A DNA stretch of 16,404 nt from Akkermansiaceae bacterium (GTDB taxonomy: Bacteria; Verrucomicrobiota; Verrucomicrobiia; Verrucomicrobiales; Akkermansiaceae): assembly GCA_028293225.1 (NCBI GenBank), contig JAQGPE010000059.1, positions 1 through 16,404 of the forward strand, given 5' to 3'. The notes below the pieces were generated by a model. That model worked only from the letters and a program-made list of their open reading frames with translations. It was not told the DNA's origin and did not search any database. Every line of letters starts with the position of its first letter. The first letter of the stretch is position 1. The position numbers and the translations under genes are program-made. Positions 1 through 8,890 of this stretch are shown piece by piece.

Positions 1-11
1 CCGCCTCGAAA

Positions 12-2132
12 ATGCTGCCGCGTCAGTTGATCCTTATTGGGGGCCTGTGTGCCTTGGTCCCGTTCCAGAGCGTCTTTTGCAAAGAGGACGCTTATGTCGA
101 AGGAGAAGTCCTGATCACTTTCAAGCCCGCCATCGAGGCCGAGGGGGCGAAGACCTCTCTCGGCCAGCACTCCATGCAGTTTGCCGAGCACTTCGACGCC
201 ATTTCCCGGCAGCGGGGCAGGGCGGCCGGGCTGGTTCGCAACAAGGCCCGTACCACCGCCCAGCTGATCGCTGAGCTGAGCGCCGATAGCGATGTCGAGG
301 CGGTGGAGCCAAACTATATCCGGCACGTCTCGACGGTGACCCCGCCGAACGATCCGAATTTCTCCAAGCTCTGGGCGCTCTCGAACAGCGGCCAGAGCGA
401 AAACGCCGTCGCCGGAACCAGCGGTGCCGACACGAAATTCCTGGCCGCGTGGAAGCTGGCCAAGCCGGACCCCAATGAAGTGGTGATCGGCGTCCTCGAT
501 ACCGGTGTGGATGTCACCCACCAGGACCTGGCCGGAAACATCTGGGTCAACCCTCTGGAGACCGCCGGCAATGGTGTCGACGACGACGGTGACGGCCTGG
601 TCGATGACGTGAACGGCTACGACTTCACCGGCGGCACCGGGGTGATCACGGATTCCGGCTTTCACGGCACCCATGTCGCCGGGACCATCGCCGCGGTCGG
701 TAAGAACGGACTCGGCGTCATCGGCGTCGATTACAAGGCGAAGATCCTGCCGCTGAAGATCTCCTCCGATGGAGATTCGATCACCTCATCAGCCGAGATC
801 GCGGCGATCAACTACGCGGTCAAGCTCAAGCAACGGGGGGTGAACATTGTCGCCCTCAATGCTTCGTTCGGAGGCGGAAGCTCCACCACGAACGAAAAGA
901 ACGCGATTTCCGCGCTGAACACCGCCGGGATCATCCTTTGTGCCGCGGCCGGAAACGGAGACGCGAATGGCGCGGGGATCAACAACGACACAACGCCCAG
1001 CTACCCGGCCAACTACGCGCTGCCGAATATCATCTCCGTGGCGGCCAGCGATCAGACCGACACGCTCGCCAGCTTCTCCAACTACGGCGCGACCACCGTC
1101 GACCTGTCCGCCCCCGGGGTGAACATCTATTCCACCGTGCCGCTTACGGAGATCTCCGTGCCTGCCAGCCTCGTGATCGGCTCGACCACCTACGCCGCCC
1201 AGCAGCCGGAGTTTTCCGGAGGCACCACCACGGCCGGCATCACCAGATCGATCTACGACTGCGGCAGTGGCAACACCTCTGAATTCCCAACCACGGTTAA
1301 AGGTAACATCGCCCTGATCAAGCGCGGCACCCTGACCTTCGCCCAGAAGACCACCAACGCCATGAAAGCCGGAGCGGTGGCCGCGATCATCTACGACAAC
1401 GTCGCTCCCGACCCCACCGATACGGGAGTCTGGACCCTGGGCACGAACGCCGCCTGGATCCCCGTCCTGCAGGTGACCCAAACAGCGGGCGCTGCGATCC
1501 AGGCCGGCCTGCCTGCGACCGGAACGGTGATCAGCTATCGTGATCCCTCGCTCGCCTACGCCTTCCTGGACGGAACCTCCATGGCCACGCCGCATGTCAC
1601 CGGTGCCGTCGGCTTTGCCGCGATGAACTATCCGTCCGACACGGTGGCGCAGCGCATCGCCCGCATTCTCAACCACGTCACTCCGGTCGCCTCGCAGGCG
1701 GGAAAGACCGTGACCGGCGGGCGTCTGAACCTGCTCGGCATCGTCGATACCGACGGCGACGGGATGCCGGACTGGTGGGAAACAGCTCATTTCGGCTCGC
1801 TGGCCCAGACCGCCGCCGGTGATTTCGATGGCGACGGGGAATCGAATCTCGACGAATTTCTCGACGCCACCGATCCGGCGGATCCTTCCGCGCATCTGGC
1901 GTTCTCAGGCTTCCAGGTTTCCACCAGTGCGGAAACCGGCGACCATTTCGTGCTCTCTTTCCCCACCGTCGTGGACCGGACTTATACCGTGCAATGGAGC
2001 GAAACTCTGGCTGCGGATTCCTGGACCAGCGTCGGCGCCGCGGTCGCCGGCACCGGGGCGACCGTGCAGGTGGTCGATCCGGCCGATCGCAGCACCGTCC
2101 CGAAGCGCTTTTACCGGCTGCACGCCGAGTGA
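12..2132 (+). CDS. Secreted subtilisin-family (S8) serine peptidase with PA-domain insertion
   Basis: This is a 706-residue exported endopeptidase. Residues 1-23 form a hydrophobic signal peptide, and residues about 28-107 look like an I9/fervidolysin-type prodomain. The catalytic domain follows with a complete triad: Asp163 in LDTG, His218 in HGTHVAG and Ser523 in GTSMATPH, with oxyanion Asn315 in AAAGNGD. An Asp-rich loop (residues about 188-200) resembles a calcium site. Residues about 378-510, between the last two catalytic blocks, form a protease-associated (PA) insertion, which often affects substrate access. After the catalytic domain come a DTDGDG/DFDGDG calcium-type linker (about 579-615) and a C-terminal beta-rich domain ending in RFYRLHAE, a tail I associate with Verrucomicrobia secreted proteins. 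The first ATG is only 11 bases from the window edge, so an upstream start cannot be excluded, but the signal peptide fits this one. It is probably monocistronic, since a terminator follows. Its substrate is unknown. Confidence 0.93.
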   Translation: MLPRQLILIGGLCALVPFQSVFCKEDAYVEGEVLITFKPAIEAEGAKTSLGQHSMQFAEHFDAISRQRGRAAGLVRNKARTTAQLIAELSADSDVEAVEPNYIRHVSTVTPPNDPNFSKLWALSNSGQSENAVAGTSGADTKFLAAWKLAKPDPNEVVIGVLDTGVDVTHQDLAGNIWVNPLETAGNGVDDDGDGLVDDVNGYDFTGGTGVITDSGFHGTHVAGTIAAVGKNGLGVIGVDYKAKILPLKISSDGDSITSSAEIAAINYAVKLKQRGVNIVALNASFGGGSSTTNEKNAISALNTAGIILCAAAGNGDANGAGINNDTTPSYPANYALPNIISVAASDQTDTLASFSNYGATTVDLSAPGVNIYSTVPLTEISVPASLVIGSTTYAAQQPEFSGGTTTAGITRSIYDCGSGNTSEFPTTVKGNIALIKRGTLTFAQKTTNAMKAGAVAAIIYDNVAPDPTDTGVWTLGTNAAWIPVLQVTQTAGAAIQAGLPATGTVISYRDPSLAYAFLDGTSMATPHVTGAVGFAAMNYPSDTVAQRIARILNHVTPVASQAGKTVTGGRLNLLGIVDTDGDGMPDWWETAHFGSLAQTAAGDFDGDGESNLDEFLDATDPADPSAHLAFSGFQVSTSAETGDHFVLSFPTVVDRTYTVQWSETLAADSWTSVGAAVAGTGATVQVVDPADRSTVPKRFYRLHAE

Positions 2133-2214
2133 CCGGGGCGGTCGTTTCAGGCCGGCGGACAAATGACGCGACCCGCGAAACGATTCCGCTGGCCGGAGCG
2201 TAGACTTGTCATAC

Positions 2215-2268
2215 AAAAAAGGTGTCGTGCCGCCGGGTCGGATCCCGGTCACCGTGCGGCACCTTTTT
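2215..2268 (+). terminator. Hairpin terminator after the S8 peptidase gene, probably bidirectional
   Basis: The left arm (A-run then GGTGTCGTGC, 2215-2230) pairs with the right arm (GTGCGGCACC then a T-run, about 2254-2268), using three G-U wobbles. The inner part forms a second perfect 5-bp stem (CCGGG at 2232-2236 with CCCGG at 2243-2247). The A-run before and the T-run after make it a plausible terminator on both strands. The T-run ends only 25 bases before the ATG at 2294, which leaves little room for a separate promoter between them. Confidence 0.75.
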
Positions 2269-2293
2269 GACCGTCGCTACGCTTCCTCAGTCC

Positions 2294-3145
2294 ATGAAGT
2301 TGAAACTGCTCCTTCTCTCGTTCCTTCTCGCGCTCCCGGCGCATTCCGCCCGCGGGGACACGCCCGGGCAGAATTTCCTCATCCAGTGCTCGGCCTGTCA
2401 CGCCGTCGACCACAAGCTGGTCGGCCCGTCGCTGGTGGAAATCTCCGGCATCTACGGCAAGGACCCGGACGGCTTCCTGCGCTGGTGCATGAAGCCGGGC
2501 AAGAAGCGACCGGACACTATCGAGATGCCGTCCATGGCCCATGTGGGCGAGCCGGCGCTGAAGGAAATCTACGGCTATATCCTCTCGGCCGCGGCCGGAA
2601 AAACCGAGCAGGCGGTCGCTGACAACTCGGCCGCGCTGGAGAACAACCGCCGCCCGCGGGTGCAGCGCATCTTCATGCCGGACGCCTCGCCCGCCGCCAT
2701 CGCCGTGGCGCTGCCCGGTGATCTGTCCTTCTGTTTCGACGCCGGCGACTGCCGCCTCCGCTATGTCTGGAAGGGCGGCTTCATCGACGCGCTGGACCAC
2801 TACAAAGGCAATGGCAACGCCCTCGCGAAGCTCAAGGGCGACGTGCTCTACCGTGAAGGCGAGTTTCCGCTCTCCGGTGGCTCAACGGTCAGCTCGACCC
2901 CCAAGTTCCTCGGCTACTCCATGAGCGAAGGCATCCCGATCTTCCGCTACCTCCGCGACGGCGTCGAGTATTCTGAAAAGATCACCCCCTTGCCGGACGG
3001 CAGCGGCATCCAGCGTGAGTTCACGACCAAGGGCTCTACCGCGCTGATCCTGAAGCCCGCGGGCAAGGGCGCCGTAGCGGCCGCGAGCACGGGCGAAGGC
3101 CCGATCCAGACCAACTCCTTCACCCTCACCTATCGCTGGAAATGA
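2294..3145 (+). CDS. Secreted class I cytochrome c with unassigned C-terminal domain
   Basis: This is a 283-residue exported electron-transfer protein. The start at 2294 is chosen because it begins a clean signal peptide (MKLKLLLLSFLLALPAHSA). The in-frame GTG at 2222 would lie inside the upstream terminator hairpin. Residues about 24-102 are a small cytochrome c domain with heme motif CSACH (32-36) and a likely axial methionine at Met78 or Met81 in EMPSM. After a short linker, residues about 122-283 form a second domain beginning QRIFMPD, with two cysteines (147 and 153) that could form a disulfide. I cannot name this domain, but the stretch FDAGDCRLRYVWKGGF resembles segments I recall in PVC and Bacteroidetes heme proteins. 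The stop overlaps the next start (ATGA), so it is probably translationally coupled to the beta-propeller protein, its likely redox partner. The cytochrome call is secure; the donor and acceptor are unknown. Confidence 0.88.
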   Translation: MKLKLLLLSFLLALPAHSARGDTPGQNFLIQCSACHAVDHKLVGPSLVEISGIYGKDPDGFLRWCMKPGKKRPDTIEMPSMAHVGEPALKEIYGYILSAAAGKTEQAVADNSAALENNRRPRVQRIFMPDASPAAIAVALPGDLSFCFDAGDCRLRYVWKGGFIDALDHYKGNGNALAKLKGDVLYREGEFPLSGGSTVSSTPKFLGYSMSEGIPIFRYLRDGVEYSEKITPLPDGSGIQREFTTKGSTALILKPAGKGAVAAASTGEGPIQTNSFTLTYRWK

Positions 3146-4644
3146 AAAAGCTCCTCCTCTTTCTCGCGCTGTCCACCGCGCTACACGCCGCGCCGGAACC
3201 CGTGCGCTTCGATTTCCAGAGCATCCAGGTGCCTCCTAATATCGACCCGCAGGTCGGCGGCGTCGCCGTGCTGCCGGACGGAAAAGTCGTGACCGTCTTC
3301 CACCGTGGCGAAGTGATGATCTACGACCCCGCTGCGAAAACCTGGAGCCGCTTTGCCGAAGGCCTCCACGAACCGCTCGGCATCCTGGTCGAGTCGCCAT
3401 CGTCTTTCCTGATCATGCAGCGGCCCGAGCTGACCCGCGTGAAGGACACCAACGGCGATGGCGTGGCCGACGAGTATGAGACCGTCTTCGACGACTTCGG
3501 CATCTCCGGCAACTACCACGAGTTCGCCTTCGGCCCGGTGAAGGACAAGGACGGCTCGCTCTACATCGCTCTCAATCTCGCTTCCCAGTTCGCTGGCGTC
3601 CGCCCGGAGATCCGCGGCACGTTCACCGACATCGGCGAACTGGACCGCAAGGGCATGACCCAGGACAAGGAATGGAGCAAACGCTCTGAAAAAGCAGGCC
3701 GCATGTATTCCCGCGTCAACTGGCGCGGCTGGGTCCTGAAGCTTTCGCCCGACGGCAAGCAGATGGAGCCCTTCGCCAGCGGCTTCCGCTCGCCGGATGG
3801 CATCGGCTTCGATGCGGATGGCAACCTGCTCGTCACCGACAATGAAGGCGACTGGCGCGGCACCTCGCCACTCTACATCGCCAAGGCCGGCGGCTTCTAT
3901 GGCAACCCGGCCTCTCTGGTCTGGCGCAAGGGCTGGGACAAGGGCGATCCGCTCAAGGTCCCGCTGGAAGAGCTCCAGAAAATGCGCACGATGGAAACCG
4001 GACGCTTTCCGCAGGGCTTTCTCGCCAACTCTCCGACTGAACCGGCGATCTTCCCGAAATCCTGGGGCCCGTATGCCGGCCAGGTGGTGCTGGGCGAAAT
4101 GAACCAGAACCGCATGGTTCGCTACCTGCCGGACGATGTCGCCGGTTTCCGCCAGTCGACCCTGATCCCGATGTTCGACGACACCGAGCTCGGCAGCGGC
4201 AACCACCGCGTGGCCTTTGGCCCGGACGGCGCCATGTGGGTCGGCAAGACCCACCTCTCCTGGGCTGGCGCCGAGGGCCTGGTAAAGGTCACCCCGAAAG
4301 ATGCGGAGAAAATCTTCACCGTCGTTTCCTGCCACGTCGTGAAAGCGGCGAAAGGCCAGGAAATGCACATTCGTGTGAGCCAGCCGATCGGTGCCCAGCT
4401 ACCGAAGATCGCGGTCGAGCGTTACGACTATCTCTATCATCGTGACTACGGTTCAGACCAGGTCGGCAAGGCGGAGGTGCCGGTGGGGAATGCGATCGTG
4501 TCCGCCGACGGCCTCGAAATCACGCTGCCGATGGAAATGAAAGAAGGCTTTATCCATCAGGTGGATCTGACGCCGCTGGTTTCGAAAACCGGCAGTCCGC
4601 TGGAAGGCAAATTGCTCTACTATCAGGCGACCAAGCTGCCCTGA
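3142..4644 (+). CDS. Secreted sorbosone/glucose-dehydrogenase-like beta-propeller protein (PVC type, DUF7133-like)
   Basis: This is a 500-residue exported protein with signal peptide MKKLLLFLALSTALHAA. The body shows repeated propeller-blade motifs: GGVAVLPDGKV (39-49), a calcium-type loop DTNGDGVADEYE (102-113), a blade with DKDGSLYIALNLAS, SGFRSPDGIGFDADGNLLVTDNEGDW, and NHRVAFGPDGAMWVGKTH. These resemble the soluble glucose/sorbosone dehydrogenase fold that PVC bacteria encode in many copies, usually next to or fused with cytochrome c. The last 120 or so residues are a separate beta-rich tail without a propeller motif. The gene overlaps the cytochrome gene by 4 bases, which supports a periplasmic oxidoreductase pair passing electrons from a sugar or alcohol to the heme protein. 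No heme motif is present in this protein, and I cannot confirm PQQ ligands by eye, so catalytic activity is inferred from the fold only. Confidence 0.8.
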   Translation: MKKLLLFLALSTALHAAPEPVRFDFQSIQVPPNIDPQVGGVAVLPDGKVVTVFHRGEVMIYDPAAKTWSRFAEGLHEPLGILVESPSSFLIMQRPELTRVKDTNGDGVADEYETVFDDFGISGNYHEFAFGPVKDKDGSLYIALNLASQFAGVRPEIRGTFTDIGELDRKGMTQDKEWSKRSEKAGRMYSRVNWRGWVLKLSPDGKQMEPFASGFRSPDGIGFDADGNLLVTDNEGDWRGTSPLYIAKAGGFYGNPASLVWRKGWDKGDPLKVPLEELQKMRTMETGRFPQGFLANSPTEPAIFPKSWGPYAGQVVLGEMNQNRMVRYLPDDVAGFRQSTLIPMFDDTELGSGNHRVAFGPDGAMWVGKTHLSWAGAEGLVKVTPKDAEKIFTVVSCHVVKAAKGQEMHIRVSQPIGAQLPKIAVERYDYLYHRDYGSDQVGKAEVPVGNAIVSADGLEITLPMEMKEGFIHQVDLTPLVSKTGSPLEGKLLYYQATKLP

Positions 4645-4658
4645 TCCGCCGCTCTAAC

Positions 4659-4698
4659 AAAAGCCTCCCCGGGGAAACGCTCCCTGCGGGAGGCTTTT
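4659..4698 (+). terminator. Intrinsic terminator after the cytochrome/beta-propeller pair
   Basis: AAAAGCCTCCC (4659-4669) is the exact reverse complement of GGGAGGCTTTT (4688-4698), giving an 11-bp stem with an 18-base loop. It lies 14 bases after the TGA at 4642-4644. The A-run and T-run flank the GC core, so it could also stop transcription from the opposite strand. It separates the two-gene redox unit from the MoxR operon. Confidence 0.88.
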
Positions 4699-4716
4699 CG
4701 TTTTCAGGGCGCGGAA

Positions 4717-4760
4717 AGATTTTTAGACAAATCGACAGGATCTGCATTTCAAAATGAAAG
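4717..4760 (+). promoter_or_regulatory. AT-rich block, possible promoter region of the MoxR operon
   Basis: This is the only distinctly AT-rich stretch between the terminator at 4659-4698 and the moxR start at 4837, so transcription of the long operon most likely begins here. TAGACA (4724-4729) and TCGACA (4732-4737) each match five of six bases of a sigma-70 -35 box. The best -10 candidate, CAAAAT (4750-4755), is poorly spaced from either. The location is inferred from context; no convincing full promoter is visible. Confidence 0.25.
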
Positions 4761-4780
4761 TGGCCATTGGTGTGCTGCGT

Positions 4781-4818
4781 AGCGGCTTGAATCGGCATTT
4801 CCCGAAGCCGGCTTTTTT
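4781..4818 (+). promoter_or_regulatory. Leader hairpin with T-run, possible attenuator before moxR
   Basis: AGCGGCTT (4781-4788) can pair with AAGCCGGCT (4805-4813) through 8 base pairs and one bulged base, leaving a 16-base loop. A T-run at 4813-4818 follows directly. The T-run ends 18 bases before the moxR ATG. The shape is that of a weak intrinsic terminator, and no gene ends here, so a leader attenuator is possible. The bulge and long loop make a chance hairpin almost as likely. Confidence 0.3.
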
Positions 4819-4836
4819 CATTTCCTTCGCCCTCCC

Positions 4837-5863
<1,027 letters not shown>

Positions 5864-5874
<11 letters not shown>

Positions 5875-6757
5875 TCTGCTCGATCCGGATGCAGTTTCCC
5901 GCGGCGAAGCGCTGGGCCTGATGGCTCGGAAAATCGTCGAAGGTTATCGCGTGGGGGAGCACCGGTCCCCGTTCCAGGGCTTCGCGATCGAGTTCGCGCA
6001 GCACCGCGAATACGCGCCCGGCGATGACATGCGCCACCTCGACTGGAAGGTCCTGGGCCGCTCCGACCGCTACTACATCAAGCAATACGAGCAGGACACG
6101 AACTTCGTCGCCCACCTGGTGGTCGATGGCAGCGCGTCGATGAACTACGGCTCCGGGAAGCTGACCAAGCTGCACTACGCCAAGATTCTGGCCTCCTGTC
6201 TCGCCCACCTGGTGCTGCTCCAGCGCGATGCTGTGGCGCTCGCACTGGTGGACACCGCCGTCCGCGAATACCTGCCCCGCACCGACAATCTCCAGCGCAT
6301 CAATCACATCATGGACCGGCTCGCCGCCTTCCAGGCGACGGGAGAGACCCGTCTCGGCGCTGCTCTCGAGCAGGTCGCCCGGGAGGCCCGGCGGCGTGGT
6401 ATCACGGTTCTGATCAGCGATTTCTTCGACGATGAGGAAGGCCTGGCCAAAGGCCTGGAACGTCTGACTTATGCGGGGAATGAGGTGATCGTTTTCCAGA
6501 TCCTCGACCCCTACGAACTGACTTTTCCGTTCCAGGGCACGTGGCGGTTCAAGGACCTCGAAAGCACCGCCGACCTCAAGACGGTGCCGGACGACATCCG
6601 CAAGAATTACCTGAAGAACTTCGAAGAGTTCCGCACCCGCATCCGCCGCATCTGCGAGAAATACCAGGCCCACTACGTGCTGGCCGACACCAGCCGGAGC
6701 ATCGCGGAAACTCTCAGCGCCTACCTTGCCTTCCGCCAGGGCACCTACCGGAAATAG
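5864..6757 (+). CDS. DUF58 domain protein (VWA-like MoxR partner)
   Basis: This is a 297-residue protein with no signal peptide or membrane segment, so it is likely cytoplasmic. The DUF58 signature is clear: FQGFAIEFAQHREYAPGDD followed by MRHLDWKVLGRSDRYYIKQYE (residues 37-76). A VWA-like fold follows, with an intact MIDAS-type metal site DGSAS (Asp88, Ser90, Ser92) and the usual ISDFFDDEE motif near Asp186. DUF58 proteins are regular partners of MoxR ATPases and are thought to bridge the ATPase to membrane VWA proteins. Unlike many DUF58 proteins it lacks an N-terminal membrane anchor, the form typical of Bat-type operons. It starts inside the end of moxR and ends with TAG six bases before the BatA-like gene, in the same reading frame as that gene. 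Confidence 0.95.
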
Positions 6758-6763
6758 CGTGCC

Positions 6764-8890
6764 ATGAATTTCCTCAATCCTCTCATGCTGAGCGGACTGG
6801 CGGCGCTCTCGGTGCCGGTGGTCATTCATTTCCTGAACCGCTTCCGGGTCAAAACCACGGACTGGGGCGCCATGCGCTTCCTGATGGAGAGCGTCCGTCA
6901 GAACCAGCGCCGCGTGAATCTGCAGGACCTGCTGCTGCTGCTTCTGCGCCTCTTGTTAGTAGCCCTGGCCGTGCTCGCGTTTGCCCGTCCGGTCCAGAAG
7001 GCGCTTGCAGGTCTGGGTCGCGAAAGCAAGGGACCCATCGCGGCGGTGGTGCTGCTGGATAACTCCGCCAGCATGGGCCGCAGTCTTGGTGCCGAGGTCT
7101 GCTTCGATCGCGCCAAGCGCACCATCACGACCTGGGCGGACGCGCTTGACAGCCAATCTCTGGTCGGGCTTTGCCTGGTCTCGAATCGCGCCGAGCCACT
7201 GATCCCAAAGCCGGGTCCGGACCTGGGACTTTTCCGCAAGGTGCTGGGCGAAGCCGAGGTCGGCGACCGTGGTAGCGATTTGCTTCCGGGCCTGCGCCTC
7301 GCCGTGGAGAGTCTGAAGAACATCACCGGCATGCCCCGGGAGATCCGCATCTACACCGATGGCCAGGGCGCCGCGTGGCTGAAATCCGGCGAGATTCTCA
7401 AGCTTGCCACCGATCATCCGGAAATCCGCTTCATCCCGGTCGTCGTCGCGGACAAACTGACGGACAATCTGGGCATCGTCAGCGTGCGTGCGGAGAGCGG
7501 CACGGTCGCGGCCTATCAGCCCGCCCGCTTCCAGGTGGAAGTGGCCAACCACGGCGACAAGGCGGTGGAGAACGTCCGGGTGGCGCTTTCGCTGGAAAAC
7601 AACCGGTCCGCCGGGGATGCCACCATCGCCCACCTCGATCCCGGCGCGACCGCCTCGGCCGTGATCACCACCAGCTTCGCCGAGGCCGGCCCAGCCTCGG
7701 TGACCGCCTCGATCCCGGCCGATGCCTTTGCCGCGGACAACCATCGCTCGGTCGCGCTGGAGGTGGTCAGTCAGACCAATGTCCTGATCTGCGAGGAAGA
7801 CCCCGCCGCTCCGCCGATCGACCGCGATGGCTTTTATCTCGCCAACGCCGTGATTCCGCTCTCTCCGGATCAGGCCGTGCGGCACTTCATGGCGGTCACC
7901 TTCGTGAAGCCGTCCGACCTTGCTGCTGAGCTGACCAACTCCAGCAACGCGGCCGTCCAGGCAGTCTTCCTGTGCAATCCCGCCGCGCCCTCGACCGCCG
8001 ATGCCGGCGCTCTCCGCGATTACGTGCGGACCGGTGGCAGCCTGGTGATTTTCCCGGGCCCCCGGACCCTGGTGCCGGAGTGGAAGAAGAATGAGATTCT
8101 CTCCGATCTGCTGCCCGCGACACTGGGCGAACCGACTCCCGACAATGAGGAGACGCAGTCGCTGACCTGGCAGTCCGGGACTTTCAATCACCCGGTCACG
8201 GAGCTTTGGAATGATCCCGCCCAGGGCCGCCTGTCGGCCGTGAAAGTCTTCCGGCATTTTCCTCTGACGCCGAAGCCCGATCGCCGGGTGATCGCGGCAC
8301 TGTCCGATGGCGCACCGGTCGCGGTGGAAGGGAAATATGGTGAGGGTTCGGTGGTCCTTTTCGCGACCCCTGCGACCCCGGACTTGTCGAATCTGCCACT
8401 GCATCCCGCTTTCGTCCCGCTGACGCAGCGCCTGATGAGCTATGTGAACCGCAAGAACGACGCAGGGCTCGCGCTCAGTCCGGGTGAGGCTTTCCGCCGT
8501 ACGGTCCCCTCCGAATTCCGGGGTGAGGATTTCTCGGTCCAACGGCCCGACAGCGACGCAGCCCACAGTGCCGGTCAAGTCGCTGCGGACGACGGTCAGA
8601 CTTACGTCCGCTACGCCCTAACCGATAAGGCCGGCGTCTACCACGTCCGGGTCGGCCCCGATCCGCTCGCGACCTTCGCGGTGCAGCTCGACCCCGCCGA
8701 GTCGGATCTTCATCCGGTCGATCCCTCCGTCTTCGCCGCTCTGGATGCCATCAAGCCTGCTGTCACTTCCGGCCAGTCGAGCCAGATGGTCATCACCCAC
8801 GAGTACTGGGCCGCCCTGATCTGGGCGGCCGCCGCCTTCTTCGTCCTGGAGGCCCTTCTGGCCCATCGGCTCAGCCACGCCCGCGCATGA
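6764..8890 (+). CDS. BatA-like membrane protein with VWA domain
   Basis: This is a 708-residue membrane protein. The N-terminus (MNFLNPLMLSGLAALSVPVV then IHFLNRFRVK) is the BatA/aerotolerance-regulator N-terminal domain, with membrane segments at about 7-25 and 56-76. A VWA domain follows with MIDAS motif DNSAS (Asp99, Ser101, Ser103) and TDG at 198-200. Residues about 230-330 look like a CARDB-type Ig-like domain (FQVEVANHGDKAVENVRV). Residues about 350-560 contain a Rossmann-like, glutamine-amidotransferase-like region (LRDYVRTGGSLVIFPGP). A last membrane segment is at about 681-701. The middle is therefore probably extracytoplasmic. It is about twice as long as classical BatA because of the added modules, which is the PVC/Bacteroidetes layout. 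It sits 6 bases after the DUF58 gene and overlaps the next gene by 4 bases (ATGA). The VWA domain probably binds a client in a metal-dependent way. Confidence 0.9.
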   Translation: MNFLNPLMLSGLAALSVPVVIHFLNRFRVKTTDWGAMRFLMESVRQNQRRVNLQDLLLLLLRLLLVALAVLAFARPVQKALAGLGRESKGPIAAVVLLDNSASMGRSLGAEVCFDRAKRTITTWADALDSQSLVGLCLVSNRAEPLIPKPGPDLGLFRKVLGEAEVGDRGSDLLPGLRLAVESLKNITGMPREIRIYTDGQGAAWLKSGEILKLATDHPEIRFIPVVVADKLTDNLGIVSVRAESGTVAAYQPARFQVEVANHGDKAVENVRVALSLENNRSAGDATIAHLDPGATASAVITTSFAEAGPASVTASIPADAFAADNHRSVALEVVSQTNVLICEEDPAAPPIDRDGFYLANAVIPLSPDQAVRHFMAVTFVKPSDLAAELTNSSNAAVQAVFLCNPAAPSTADAGALRDYVRTGGSLVIFPGPRTLVPEWKKNEILSDLLPATLGEPTPDNEETQSLTWQSGTFNHPVTELWNDPAQGRLSAVKVFRHFPLTPKPDRRVIAALSDGAPVAVEGKYGEGSVVLFATPATPDLSNLPLHPAFVPLTQRLMSYVNRKNDAGLALSPGEAFRRTVPSEFRGEDFSVQRPDSDAAHSAGQVAADDGQTYVRYALTDKAGVYHVRVGPDPLATFAVQLDPAESDLHPVDPSVFAALDAIKPAVTSGQSSQMVITHEYWAALIWAAAAFFVLEALLAHRLSHARA

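Noticed and set aside
2222..2293. Upstream GTG start for the cytochrome gene
   Set aside because: It would put the start inside the terminator hairpin and place 24 residues without signal-peptide character before a perfect signal peptide that begins at 2294.
6956..8578. 540-codon open frame on the minus strand inside the BatA-like gene
   Set aside because: It is antisense to a clear VWA protein and has no recognisable domain. High G+C at third positions suppresses stops on the opposite strand. The same holds for minus-strand frames at 789-1895, 3181-4368, 4840-5865, 5846-6829, 13083-14111 and 15769-16365.
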